Source: Mucidula mucida (lineage: Eukaryota; Basidiomycota; Agaricomycetes; Agaricales; Physalacriaceae). Taken from it: a DNA stretch of 64,000 nucleotides. The notes beneath the pieces were generated by a model, which searched no databases, was not told the origin of the DNA, and was given only the letters and a program-made list of their open reading frames with translations. Each line of letters starts with the position of its first letter. Positions within the stretch are counted from its first letter, which is position 1. Shown here piece by piece: positions 1 through 10,421 of the stretch. A program made the translations under genes and the position numbers. The stretch covers positions 1-64,000 of the forward strand of contig JADNYV010000086.1 of assembly GCA_015501055.1 (NCBI GenBank). The letters are read 5' to 3'.

Positions 1-57
1 AGGCCCCGATAAGATATGATAAGATGTGAAAATGTGAAAATATGGCGATTCATAACA
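1..57 (-). repeat. LTR terminal fragment of the same chromovirus family, cut by the window edge
   Basis: Read on the minus strand, this stretch starts TGTTATGAATCG and follows the first 55 or so bases of the two LTRs at 4115 and 9490 with only a few differences. It is therefore the U3 end of another copy (solo LTR or full element) lying in the opposite orientation. The element boundary is at 57; the rest lies outside the window. Whether it is a solo LTR cannot be seen. Confidence 0.85.
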
Positions 58-292
58 CATCTTCAATGTCACTGGGGCCGTCGTTGAGACCAAAGTCGAC
101 AACCATAGAGTGGTCATTGTAAATGTCGTCGACTTTGGTGGTGGTAAGAGATCAAGACGTCAGCGTGGGAAGGCTACTCGATCCGTGCCGACTTACCGAT
201 CTTGGTTGCTCCAGTCATGGTCTTGTTTGTTCTGGGCACAACATGTGCTGCCTACGCGTAGGTGAGCTCGGGTCACAGCCTGAATGCAAAAC

Positions 293-626
293 TTAATCAC
301 TAACCTCATCGTCAAATAGCTTCAACGCGTCCTTGTTGTCTGCTTCGCGTTCCTTGTCGTCCTCAAGCATGTCTTCTTCATCCTGGTCTTCTCGGATATC
401 GTCCTCGCCATTATCAGACGCCTCTTCTTCGTGGACCTCTTTCAGACTTTCTTGAGCTCGGGTGCTCTTCTTTCGGTCCAAGAGTGCTTTAACGCGATCA
501 CGCATGTCTTCCTCAAGCGATTTGCCTGTGTAGGTATATGATTCATGAGTTTTGCCTGGCATGCGGTATAAACTTACCATTTTCAGATTCTTTTACATGG
601 TTGTCCGAGTCCTCGTCACTGAGCAT
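293..626 (-). CDS. Small acidic hypothetical protein
   Basis: Two exons (578-626 and 293-525) with a 52-nt GT-AG intron give 93 residues. The middle is a charged helix-like stretch (EEDMRDRVKALLDRKK) and the C-terminal half is a long Asp/Glu-rich tail ending FDDEVSD. No domain is recognised. An in-frame TGA lies just upstream of the chosen ATG, which supports the start unless an acceptor inside that codon run joins it to the gene at 778-1040. Acidic tails of this kind occur in nuclear and chromatin proteins, but that is only a resemblance. It may also be the end of a larger gene. Confidence 0.4.
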
Positions 627-777
627 GTCCGGGGCACGGAATCAACAATCTTTCTGAACCAGCTCCTTTCTAGTGCGTAGATCTATCTTAGGCCCGGCTT
701 TCAGACAAGTAATCAGCCATGTAGACTGTTAACACAAGCGGAAAACACGTACTCGATACAACCGGAGAGGTTCCTAC

Positions 778-1040
778 TTAGTCTGTAACGACCTTCGACT
801 TCGGTGGGATACCACCCTTGCGCGCTTTCTTGGAAGTCTTAATGGCAGCCTTCTTAATGGCGGCCTGAGCTGCTTGAGCCACCTGCTTGGTTGCGACAGC
901 ACGTTTTGCTATACCGTTAGATGTGAGTACGCGAGCTCAATAACAGTGTCCGTGAACTTACATCGAGTTGTCGCGATAGAGTTCGTCACGTCTGACAGGA
1001 CTCCCGCGCGCTTGCGTGTGGCCTTCGGCGGTGGCGCCAT
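778..1040 (-). CDS. Small basic Lys/Ala-rich protein with a cyclin-like N-terminal motif
   Basis: Two exons (962-1040 and 778-908) join in frame across a 53-nt GT-AG intron to give 69 residues. The N-terminus reads MAPPPKATRKRAGVLSDVTN, which resembles the destruction-box neighbourhood of fungal B-type cyclins (R-x-x-L-x-D-V-T-N), but with one extra residue, so the box is imperfect. The remainder is repetitive Lys/Ala sequence reminiscent of linker-histone tails, with no globular domain. It lies 150 bp upstream of the acidic gene at 293-626 on the same strand, and the two could be parts of one locus. Function unknown. Confidence 0.45.
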
Positions 1041-4000
1041 ATGTGCCAAAATTTCAGAGGATTGAGTTGTAGTAAGGCAACGAGTCAAAGGACAAGAAAT
1101 AATGGGATGGTGAGTATTGTTTCGTTTGAGGCCTCGCTTTTATACATCTCTGAAGCCGAATTGGCAGTAATTTTTAGATTTTACTGGGTCCGACTCTGGA
1201 ACGTCTAGACATTATCACGTTCCGGAGATCCAATAATAACACTCCTTGGCCATATTTGTCCATGTCTGATTCTAAGCTTGTCTGCTCTGGCTGTGAACAT
1301 GAATTCACGCGCGCTAACCATCTTATTCAACATTTTATTACTACTCCGAGCAGCGCATGTCAAGCTGCTGGTGCTGCGTACACGCAAAGGATCCGCCCAA
1401 CGGCTAGTCTCCCCCGACGTGACCCTGTGAGACGCCATTCTCGGTCCCTCTCGCCATTGGGTGCTACGCAGTCGCATTCCAGTGTCGATAATCCAGCCAC
1501 CGAGAGGGATCCCGACTTGCCTCGTTTTGAAGGTGATGCCTTTGGTCCTGCCGACGAATATACCAAAGGAGACTTCCCTGGACTTGGTGACAATCCGGGA
1601 GATGCACATCCAGACTCGGACGAGGGCGACGATGACTCGGATGGGGATGATGACGAGGAAGGTAAGGATTTTCAGGGTGGATGGGAGCCATCGCGCCCGG
1701 GTATGCCTACCGAGGACAGTACCGAGCAAGAGGATGCGGGGGATGATGACGCAATGGATGTTGATAGTGACGAGGCCACCGGCCCTGCTGTTCCGCCTAT
1801 TCAAAAGGTTGTGCGGGATGCTGAGGTCTTCGTTACTCACTTTGGAGAATCTGCGGGTGCCCCAGTACCGGATCAGAACACGACATGTAATGCTTTTGAG
1901 GTTTACGAGTCGAGTCTCCCTCATTCTCCGGGAGAGCGCCCGCATCTGTACGCGCCGTTCAAAACGAAGTTGGAGTGGGAGGTGGCGCAATGGGCCAAAA
2001 TGGATGGACCAAGCGCCTCCTCGTTTATACGCTTCCTTGGCATTGACGAGGTAAGAAAAACATTCTAATCATGAATATTGTCTGATGTTTCTAGGTTCGT
2101 GATCGCCTCGACTTGGGCTTCAAGACTACAAAGGAATTGAACGATCTCATTGATAAGAAGCTTCCGTCTTCCCGCCCAAAATTCTTCCAAGAGGAGGTCA
2201 TTGTTGGTGGCCAGTCCTTCGATCTGTACCGACGCAATGTCATTGAATGCATTCGGGCGCTCTATGGTGATCCACAGCACATGGAGTATCTCTGTTTTGC
2301 TCCCAAACGACACTATACCGATTGCGATAAAACAATGCGTCTATTTCATGACTTTCACACTGGCCAGTGGTGGTGGGATACTCAAGTATGTTTGATTCTT
2401 CAATATCTTGAGTGTTTGGTTCTCTGATAGTTGCTGTAGAAAGCTGTTGAGGCTAATACACCGGGTGCCACCATCATTCTGGTGATCCTCTCGTCTGATA
2501 AGACACAGGTAACGCTGTTCAGAAACAAGACAGCGTACCCAGTATACTTGACGATTGGGAATCTTCCCAAGGATATTCGGCGAAAGCCATCGCGCAACGG
2601 CCAGGTACTACTTGCGTACCTGCCCACCTAAAAGCTGGCACACATCGAGAACAAAGCTGCTCGTCGTCGCACTCTGGCCAATCTTTTTCACGCCTGTCTG
2701 AAGCGCATTCTCTCGGGCTTGAAGGAGGCTGGAATGGCAGGCTTGATTATGCACAGTGGCGACGGAGTAGCCCGACACTGTCACCCAATCTTCGCATCCT
2801 ACGTCGGTGATTATCCCGAACAGGTGCTTGTCACATGTACCTACAACGGTGATTCTCCCGTTTGTGAGTGTCCGCACAATGAGCTAGGAAACTTTCCATG
2901 CGAATACCACTATCGTGTTTTCAATGACGCGCTTCGAGCTGTCAATAGTATTGGAACGCCCGAATGGGCATCACGGTGCGGTGCAGAGAACATCAAACCT
3001 GTCCAACATCCATTCTGGGAAGATCTTCCGTATGTGGATGCCTTTCGCGCCATCACGCCCGACATTCTCCATCAGCTCCTTCAAGGGGTTGTCAAGCATC
3101 TGATTCAATGGATTACAGACATCATTGGCAAAGCTGAACTCAACGCTCGGGTGCGCCGTCTCCCTCCGAATCATGCCATGCGTGCTTTTCACAAAGGCAT
3201 ATCGTGCATCTCGCGTTAGTGGCACTGAGCACAAACAGATCTGTGCCTTTCTTCTTGGTCTTGTCATTGACTCATCCCTCCCCTCCGCTTCATCTGCCGC
3301 ACTCGTTTGTGCTACCCGTGGTCTTTTGGATTTGGTGTATCTCTCGCGATACCCCATCCATAGCGACAAAACTCTGGAAGAACTTGATTCGGCCCTGTCC
3401 ATGTTCCACGACAACAAGTGGGTGTTCGTGACTCATGGCATAAGGGAGCACTTTGACATTCCGAAGCTTCATTTCCTCAATCATTACACCCGCGCGATCC
3501 GACTCTTTGGCACTGCAGATAACTATAACACAGAGGCAACGGAGCACCTTCACATCGACTTTGCAAAGGATGCATACCGTTCTACCAACTGCAAGGATGA
3601 GTACAAACAGATGACAAAGTGGCTAGAGCGGCGGGAGAAGATCATGTTTCATGCCAACTATATTTCTTGGCGGTTGGGTGAGCGGGTATTTCTTCCATCT
3701 CCGACTAGTGCAGCTGCTGCTCAATCGCACATTCGTGTCTCCTTCGCCAATCTGCTCTGTCCGTACATGATCAAGATGACCAAGTTGCCGACGTTGAAAT
3801 CTGTTAAGATTTCCACCATCGAGACCTCATACAGCGCTTCATTATTCATTCCTGCACTCTGTCGCTTTGTTGCCCAGTTCAGGAACCCGCTTGGTACAGC
3901 GGCACAGATTGAGGAAGCTGCTCATGATATCACCATTCCATTCAACGCCGTCCCGGTCTTTCATCAAATCAAGTTCATCAATACGGACTTCTATGATGGC

Positions 4001-4114
4001 GAGACACTTGATTCTGTCCATGTTTATCCTCGGGTCACCTCATCAACCGGACAAGTTACTCGCTTCTCTTGGTTTGACACTGTTCTGGTGCGTGTCCGTG
4101 AGGCAACACCAGAT

Positions 4115-4642
4115 TGTTATGAATCGCCATATTTTCACATTTTCAATCTTATTATATCTTATCGGGGGGCTTGTCTTATCAACCAACGGACTGTTTCATC
4201 ATCTGTTTCGTCACCGATCATACTCCTTTTCATTACCGAAGCCGTACTCATGTCGGACACACGTCCAACACATGGATGACATCATACATGCTGATACCTC
4301 ATGGACTCCCTATTGTATACACACCGCCGACACTCGTAGCACACATGGATGTTTCAGTATTATTACTTACATGCAGTTACCACTCGTATTTAATGGTTTC
4401 ACGGACTAGTAGCATACAACACTGGGTCAAGGGCGTGGAGCATCCCTAGTGGAAACGCGTATGGACAAGGAGTCTCAAACACAGACTTACTAGTATATAA
4501 GCAGTAGTGTAGTATCATTGTACTTTAGTTCCGATCTCGTTTATACACCTGGCCTAGCCTAGTCTTACGAACGCGAACCCTTTCTCTTTCAGTTCTTGCT
4601 GTGGTACCTGGTTGAGTCTCGTGGCTTAGTCAGTCGCTAACA
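4115..4642 (+). repeat. 5' LTR
   Basis: 528 bp, beginning TGTTATGAATCG and ending CGCTAACA. It differs from the 3' copy at about three positions (T/C in the first 45 bases, T/C near 4347, A/C near 4419). A TATATAA box lies at 4494-4500 and the likely transcription start at 4527. Confidence 0.96.
4494..4537 (+). promoter_or_regulatory. LTR core promoter: TATA box and probable transcript 5' end / self-primer
   Basis: TATATAA at 4494-4500 is followed 27 bases later by AGTTCCGATCT (4527-4537). That spacing suits a start at 4527. The same 11 bases are the exact reverse complement of 4645-4655, just past the LTR, so the first bases of the RNA could fold onto the primer-binding site as in Tf1. The 3' LTR carries the same pair at 9869-9875 and 9902-9912. 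Confidence 0.7.
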
Positions 4643-4644
4643 GA

Positions 4645-4655
4645 AGATCGGAACT
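4645..4655 (+). other. Primer-binding site of self-priming type
   Basis: AGATCGGAACT, two bases downstream of the 5' LTR end, is fully complementary to the predicted RNA 5' end at 4527-4537. No tRNA 3'-end complement was recognised here. In Tf1 and related chromoviruses an 11-nt RNA 5' fragment serves as primer; this arrangement matches that geometry. Confidence 0.72.
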
Positions 4656-5226
4656 ACTTTCTACCACCTACCACACATCCCTGATTGTCGATCAGCACTT
4701 CGCTGTTTGATCATCGAACATTCCCCATCCCCTTTCCTGTTTACAGATCGACGGATTCCTAATCCCAGCGCACGTCCGCATACGTGTGTATTGGTCCCAG
4801 TAGCGCCGGCTAACAGTTAGAGATAACTGCCTCGGGTGCTGGAAGTAGCCGCTCTCACGAGAACGAACTTTTGGCAGTTGCACTTCAGTGGGCGCTGCTT
4901 ACGGGTCAACTCCCGTTCCCAGGAAAACTTCGGCTTACCTCACACCAGAGGGACGTCGGCTGGGCAATTGCGAACTTGTGACAAGCTCTTGGGCTCCGTA
5001 GATACGTAGTCAGTAGTCGGTAAAATAGTGTAGACAGTTACAATACTTACCTTACGATACACACCATCATTCCCCACCCTACCAAGTCCTGGATTCTATC
5101 TCAGATCTAGGCGACTCCTCCTTATTCATCCAAACCTCTATTCCCTCATCCGTTTCATCAAAATCCGCATCTCCTATATCCCCACTTTCACCCTTTCACT
5201 CTCCGATCCTATCACCCCGACTCATC

Positions 5227-6156
5227 ATGTCCAACGAAGCACCCGAAACCGCTCCTCACACACCCGCTCATCACGCTGATGTCAAAATCAAAGGCCGATC
5301 CCTTGTCAACAAGCCTTACGACTATGACGGGGACAAGTCCAAGTACAAGAGCTGGTGGCGATCGATGTCCACATACATCCGTGACAAGAAGAACAACCTC
5401 ACATCTGACTCCAAAAGGATCAATGTTGTTCTCTCCTACATCCGAGGAGATCACGTAGACGCATGGGTCCAGAACTACTCGGACCAGAACTTCGATGAGG
5501 AAGAAGAGGAATGGACAGTCTCTTGGACGGAGTTCAAGGAAGACCTGAAGGAACGATTTGTGGATTCCAACCTTGCGCGAGACGCGCAAGACCAGATCAA
5601 GCGGTTGCGCCAGGGGCAAGACACCGCTCAAGATTTCTTCCAGAAGTTCGAGGTCCTGCTCACTCAGGCAGGATACTCAAAGGATGACGCATTTGTTGTG
5701 CGACTTCTTAAGACCAATGTCAACGAGAAGATCATCGACCAGATCTATGGCAGCCGAGACGGGTTGCCAGAGAAGTACAAGGATTGGAAGGCACAGATCC
5801 TTCAGATCGATCAGCTATGGAGAAGGCGGGCGGCGAGCAAGAGGTCCGGCATGCAGTCCCGGCCTCAAGCTCCGCAGGTGGCTACATCGAGAGCTAATCC
5901 TACGAACCCACCTCCAACGCCGATCACACGACGAGATGCTACCGGTGTTACCTATGGAGGAGCCGGCAGGCCGATGGACATCAACAACGCACGTCGAAGA
6001 GGACTTTGTTTCAGCTGTGGCGAACACGGCCACGTCAGCAGGTTCTGTCCGAAGAAGGGTCGACCCCAGACGATTCGGGGTTTATGGACCGAGATGAATG
6101 ACGAGGAGAAGAAGAAGCTGGCCGAAGAGTTGGGTTTTGCGAAGCTCCCGCAGTAG
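5227..6156 (+). CDS. gag: Gag polyprotein of the chromovirus
   Basis: A complete 309-residue reading frame. Residues about 25-185 form the retrotransposon Gag capsid region (YKSWWRSMSTYI, WTEFKEDLKERFVD, AQDFFQKFEVLLTQAGY). Residues about 260-275 hold a CCHC zinc knuckle, CFSCGEHGHVSRFC, with exact C-x2-C-x4-H-x4-C spacing for nucleic-acid binding. The protein would form the cytoplasmic particle that packages element RNA. Unlike pol, gag has no stop or frameshift, so it may still make particles. It ends at a TAG placed inside a predicted frameshift hairpin. Confidence 0.93.
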   Translation: MSNEAPETAPHTPAHHADVKIKGRSLVNKPYDYDGDKSKYKSWWRSMSTYIRDKKNNLTSDSKRINVVLSYIRGDHVDAWVQNYSDQNFDEEEEEWTVSWTEFKEDLKERFVDSNLARDAQDQIKRLRQGQDTAQDFFQKFEVLLTQAGYSKDDAFVVRLLKTNVNEKIIDQIYGSRDGLPEKYKDWKAQILQIDQLWRRRAASKRSGMQSRPQAPQVATSRANPTNPPPTPITRRDATGVTYGGAGRPMDINNARRRGLCFSCGEHGHVSRFCPKKGRPQTIRGLWTEMNDEEKKKLAEELGFAKLPQ

Positions 6157-6173
6157 ACGCAGTCCTGCCGGAG
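6132..6173 (+). promoter_or_regulatory. Candidate -1 ribosomal frameshift signal between gag and pol
   Basis: In the gag frame the heptamer G GGT TTT occupies 6132-6138, which fits the X XXY YYZ slippery rule. After a 6-nt spacer comes a hairpin with arms 6145-6153 and 6165-6173 (eight pairs and one C-C mismatch), and the gag TAG lies in its loop. The pol frame is exactly -1 relative to gag and is open from upstream of the gag stop. Each part is visible; activity is inferred. Confidence 0.6.
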
Positions 6174-9100
6174 CAGTCATCAAGGAAAGGGTCGTCAGAT
6201 GCAGAATCTATTTACAGTACGGGTACTGAAACATCTAAAATATCATTGACGACTTCACCAACAAAACCTGCGAAAGAAAGATTTGAGCCAAATACGCCCA
6301 AGTGGATTGCACAACGGCTAAGAGAGGATGACGTGCCGAGAGCAGTGGGAATTTTGAGAGCATGGATGCCGGAGCGGAGAGAGAGAGAAGCGACGGAGGA
6401 GAAGGTGATGGCGATCAGAGCATTGACAAAGGAAGCTGCGGTGGAAGTTGTGACGGAGTTGAAAAAGTCGAGGAAGTACATCCGGGGAACAAAGGGGCAG
6501 GACATGAAACTCCGAGTAACCATAGAGAGCGTACACACAGGCTCTGAAGGGGAAACAAGTGCCCTTCTTGACAGTGGAGCAACGGGTTCTTGTGTCAATA
6601 AAGAATTCGTCAAGAAGAACGGACTCCCGATCAAGGAGTTACCGGTCAAGCTCCCTGTTTACAATGCGGATGGAACCCTAAACGAGGGAGGAGCAATCAA
6701 AGGTTTTGTGGAGGTCCGGATGAAGATCGGAGATCACGCCGAAAAGATTGAGTTGGCCGTCACCAATCTCGGCAAAACAAGTATCTTTTTGGGGCTAGAT
6801 TGGCTACGATATCACAACCCCACAATCAACTGGACGGAATCCACGTTAGTCTTTGATCAATGCTCAGACCGCTGCGGCTATCTACCCGAGTACAACTCAC
6901 CGGAAGATGAAGGAGAAGACGTAGAAGAGAAGTTGGAAGAGGGAGAGTGTTTGTTCTGGATGGACTGGGACAACTATCGCAAAAGCGGAGAAAAGCTGAG
7001 ATCACAACAGCCTTCATCCGCTGCTGCACCTTACATTGAGGAATTCTCCAATGTATTCAGCAAGGCGGAGACCCTGGGATCACGCGATAGAACTTACGCC
7101 GGGTTCCAAACCGGTTGACTGCAAGGTTTATCCCCTTAGTCCATCCGAGCAGAAGGCGTTAGATGAGTTCCTGGAAGAAAACATACGGACGGGACGTATA
7201 CGGCCATCAATTTCACCTATGGCATCACCCTTCTTCTTTGTCAAAAAGAAGGATGGAAGCCTTCGGCCAGTACAAGATTATCGGAAGTTGAACGACATGA
7301 CAATCAAGAACCGATACCCCTTGCCGTTGATCCAGGTGCTTATCGACAAGTTGAAGGGAGCAAAGGTTTTCACAAAGATGGATGTCCGATGGGGTTACAA
7401 TAACATCCGGATCAAAGAAGGTGATGAGTGGAAAGCGGCGTTTAGAACAAACCGAGGCCTGTTCGAGCCATCAGTCATGTTCTTCGGACTTACAAACTCG
7501 CCGGCAACATTCCAATCGTTCATGAATCACATTCTGAAGGAGCTGATCGATGAAGGACATGTTATAGTTTACTTAGACGACATACTTATTTTTACGAACA
7601 CATTGGAAGAACATAGGCATATTGTACGACAAGTACTAGAGATATTGCGAGTAAATAAGTTGTATTTAAAACCCAAAAAATGTAGTTTCGAGGCACATAC
7701 TGTAGACTACTTATTATTGTTGGAGGAGGAGAGGTGAAGATGGATCCGGCAAAAGTGGCCGTAGTAAAGGAATGGAAGGAGCCAACGAAGAAGAAGGAAG
7801 TACAGTCATTCCTGGGCTTCTGCAACTTCTACCGACGTTTCATCCGGGGATTTGCGGGGGTAGCGAAGCCATTGACATCGCTAACCGGGAAGGGCGAGTG
7901 GGTTTGGGGCATGGAGCAGCACAAGGCGTTTGAGGAGTTGAAACGGAGGATGACGGAAGAACCCGTTCTAATTGTACCACGCGACGACGGCAAGTTTCGA
8001 GTCGAGGCAGACTCCTCGAACTATGCAAATGGGGCGGTTCTTTCCCAGCTGGTTGACGGAAAGTGAAGACCAGTAGCCTTTCGGTCTCGCGCGGACGGTA
8101 CAAGACTCTCGAGTTGATCACACGCACCTATTGGTGACCAGGAATCAGCCGAGACGTCCGCAAATACGTGGAAGGGTGTCAAAACTGCCAAGTTACAAAG
8201 TCACATCGCACAAAACCGGCTGCACCCCTCCATCCTATAGACGTACCAAACGAACCATGGGAGAAAGTTGGGACGGACATGATCGGCGAGTTGCCGGAGT
8301 CGGGAGGATACAATGCGATCAGCACGTTTGTGGACCATTTCACAAAGTGATTACGCATCATACCAACACACACCACTCTGACGTCAGAAGGCATGGCCCG
8401 CATCTACCGCGATCGCATTTTCCCCATACACGGGATGCCACGACAGATGATACATGATCGTGGTCCACAATATCACTCGCGTTTTATGAAGGAATTGTAC
8501 CGGCTGTTGGGCATACAAGGAAACTTTACAACAGCATATCATCCACAGGCAAATGGGCAGACGGAACGGCTGAACCAAGAGATAGAACATTTCTTACGGT
8601 TATTTGTCAACTACCATCAGAACGACTGGCACGAATGGCTACCCTCTGCCGAATTTGTTTACAATGATCGGGTACACTTGGCAACTAAAGTCACTCCGTT
8701 CTTTGCAGACATGGGCAGACACCCCTACAAAGGCACCACCCCAAAAATGGCATCGAGAAATGAGACTGCGCAGGAGTTTGCCGACGGCATGAGGAAAACA
8801 TGGGACGAAGTGGGGTCGGCATTGAAGATGGCCAAAGAGGATATGAAACGGTTTTATGACAGGAAATGGACAGAGGCAGTGGAGTACAAGGAAGGCGACA
8901 AAGTATGGCTGGAAGGGACAAATCTCAGCACGGATCGACCAATGAAGCAGCTCGATGACAAACGCTTCGGGCCGTTTAAAGTGATCAAGAAAGTCGGGAC
9001 GAGCTCTTACAAGCTCCAGATTCCTCACACATGGAAAAGCATCCATCCCGTGTTCAATGAGGCCCTGTTGACGCCTTACCACGAGCCCCAATTTCCGACA

Positions 9101-9478
9101 CAACCCCGAGACACGCGTCCACCACCTGTGCTGGAAGGAGCCGAACCGGAATGGGAGGTTGAGAAAGTGGTTAATTCCCGAAAGTCCGGCGGGGGTTTTC
9201 AATACAAGGTTCACTGGAAGGGTTACGGCACACACGAGCAGACATGGGAACCGGCATGCAATCTCAAAAATGCTGACGAAGCTATCAGTGATTTCCACCA
9301 ACAATATCCGAACAAGCCGAAGCCACCCGCGCTTGCTCGCATTGAAGTCCCCATGTCGCAATTTCCATCACATCTGTTCCGACCCATGCCACTGCCTGAC
9401 ACCGAACCCCTTGACGTCACACTACCCTCTGCGGCCCTCATGGAGCAACTCTGGCGCAGAATGGAACTTGCGCCTTAA
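6153..9478 (+). pseudogene. pol: Chromovirus pol polyprotein with stops, frameshifts and an internal deletion
   Basis: Protease is marked by LLDSGATGSCVN near 6570. Reverse transcriptase spans about 7080-7730, with [20 protein letters not shown] and the YLDD catalytic motif near 7570. Only the start of RNase H remains (VEADSSNYANGAVLSQ). Integrase keeps the CxxC of its zinc domain, the catalytic D and E residues (GTDMIG, MIHDRGPQYHS, QTERLNQE), a GPF module and a C-terminal chromodomain (residues like FQYKVHWKGYGTHEQTWEP). Lesions: frameshifts near 7065 and 7712, TGA codons at 8064-8066, 8135-8137 and 8348-8350, and a deletion near 8090 that removes most of RNase H and the first half of the integrase zinc domain. 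The three TGAs fit TGG-to-TGA or CGA-to-TGA transitions. It cannot make a working polymerase/integrase. Confidence 0.93.
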
Positions 9479-9489
9479 AGAGGGGGTGA
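9477..9489 (+). other. Polypurine tract
   Basis: AAAGAGGGGGTGA directly abuts the 3' LTR start at 9490 and overlaps the pol stop region. This is the expected plus-strand primer position. Confidence 0.8.
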
Positions 9490-10017
9490 TGTTATGAATC
9501 GCCATATTTTCACATTTTCAATCTTATCATATCTTATCGGGGGGCTTGTCTTATCAACCAACGGACTGTTTCATCATCTGTTTCGTCACCGATCATACTC
9601 CTTTTCATTACCGAAGCCGTACTCATGTCGGACACACGTCCAACACATGGATGACATCATACATGCTGATACCTCATGGACTCCCTATTGTATACACACC
9701 GCCGACACTCGTAGCACACATGGACGTTTCAGTATTATTACTTACATGCAGTTACCACTCGTATTTAATGGTTTCACGGACTAGTAGCATACCACACTGG
9801 GTCAAGGGCGTGGAGCATCCCTAGTGGAAACGCGTATGGACAAGGAGTCTCAAACACAGACTTACTAGTATATAAGCAGTAGTGTAGTATCATTGTACTT
9901 TAGTTCCGATCTCGTTTATACACCTGGCCTAGCCTAGTCTTACGAACGCGAACCCTTTCTCTTTCAGTTCTTGCTGTGGTACCTGGTTGAGTCTCGTGGC
10001 TTAGTCAGTCGCTAACA
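9490..10017 (+). repeat. 3' LTR
   Basis: Second 528-bp LTR, same ends and TATA/start pair as the 5' copy. The duplicated target CAGAT follows at 10018-10022, after which the Plavaka coding sequence resumes. Confidence 0.96.
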
Positions 10018-10421
10018 CAGATAGCAACAATCCCCTTGATGGTAAGTGCATCGTTTCCTCGCATGAACATCACAGATCTGATGCCTTGATAGGCCTTCGC
10101 GTCGGACGTGTTCGCGTTGTTTTCTCGCTGCCACCGAAGAGTGTTGAGAAGCTCTTTCCACCAAATGTTGATGTTCCTCCTCATTTTGCCTATGTCGAGT
10201 GGTTCATGCGCTTCACGGCAAGAGCAGATGCTCGGTCCAACCTCTATCTTATCCGACGTGATACGGCTCATGACGGAAACCCACTCGTCTCCGTTTTGCC
10301 AGTGAGCCTAATCGAAGGAAGTGTTGCGTTGTTTCCGAAATGGGGTCGCGTCGTCCCAAAGGAGTGGTCTTCAGAGAATGTCTTGGATCGAGCAGGCACA
10401 TTTTTCATGAATAATTATTGA

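Larger units (their letters stand above)
4115..10017 (+). mobile_element. Ty3/Gypsy chromovirus LTR retrotransposon, full length but pol-defective
   Basis: The element runs TG...CA between two 528-bp LTRs (4115-4642 and 9490-10017) and is flanked by a perfect 5-bp duplication CAGAT (4110-4114 and 10018-10022). Order inside: self-complementary primer site, leader of about 570 bp, gag, protease, reverse transcriptase, partial RNase H, integrase with a GPF module and a chromodomain, polypurine tract. The PR-RT-RH-IN order and the C-terminal chromodomain define the chromovirus branch. By eye the LTRs differ at only three positions, so insertion is recent, yet pol carries stops, frameshifts and a deletion. 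It sits in sense orientation inside the Plavaka transposase. Confidence 0.96.
1262..10421 (+). pseudogene. Plavaka-type DNA transposase, inactivated and split by an LTR retrotransposon
   Basis: This is the DDE transposase of a Plavaka element, a CACTA/EnSpm-related group abundant in mushrooms. The start shows a zinc-finger-like CSGCEHEF...H segment (residues about 8-35) and an acidic linker. The recognisable core follows: VYESSLPHSPGERPH, APFKTKLEWEVAQWAKMDGP, the LSSDKTQV and AYPVYLTIGNLPK segments, FHACLKRILSGLK, HPIFASYVGDYPEQVLVT, HPFWEDLPY, ITPDILHQLLQGVVKHLI, DNYNTEATEHLHIDFAKDAY and the late segment FPKWGRVVPKEW. Introns lie at 2051-2094 and 2386-2439, with another just before 10091. 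Three lesions kill it: an in-frame TAA at 2629-2631, a frameshift near 3208, and the retrotransposon at 4115-10017. With the insert and one target copy removed, reading resumes in frame to the TGA at 10421. Terminal inverted repeats were not found by eye. Confidence 0.88.

Noticed and set aside
1205..1990. Long minus-strand frame of 261 codons
   Set aside because: It is antisense to the Plavaka transposase first exon, with random composition and no motifs; a shadow of the real frame.
4692..4883. Minus-strand frame inside the retrotransposon leader
   Set aside because: Leader sequences of chromoviruses are non-coding; no motif and no conserved context.
8639..9361. Minus frame of 240 codons within pol
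   Set aside because: Exact antisense of the integrase/chromodomain coding region.
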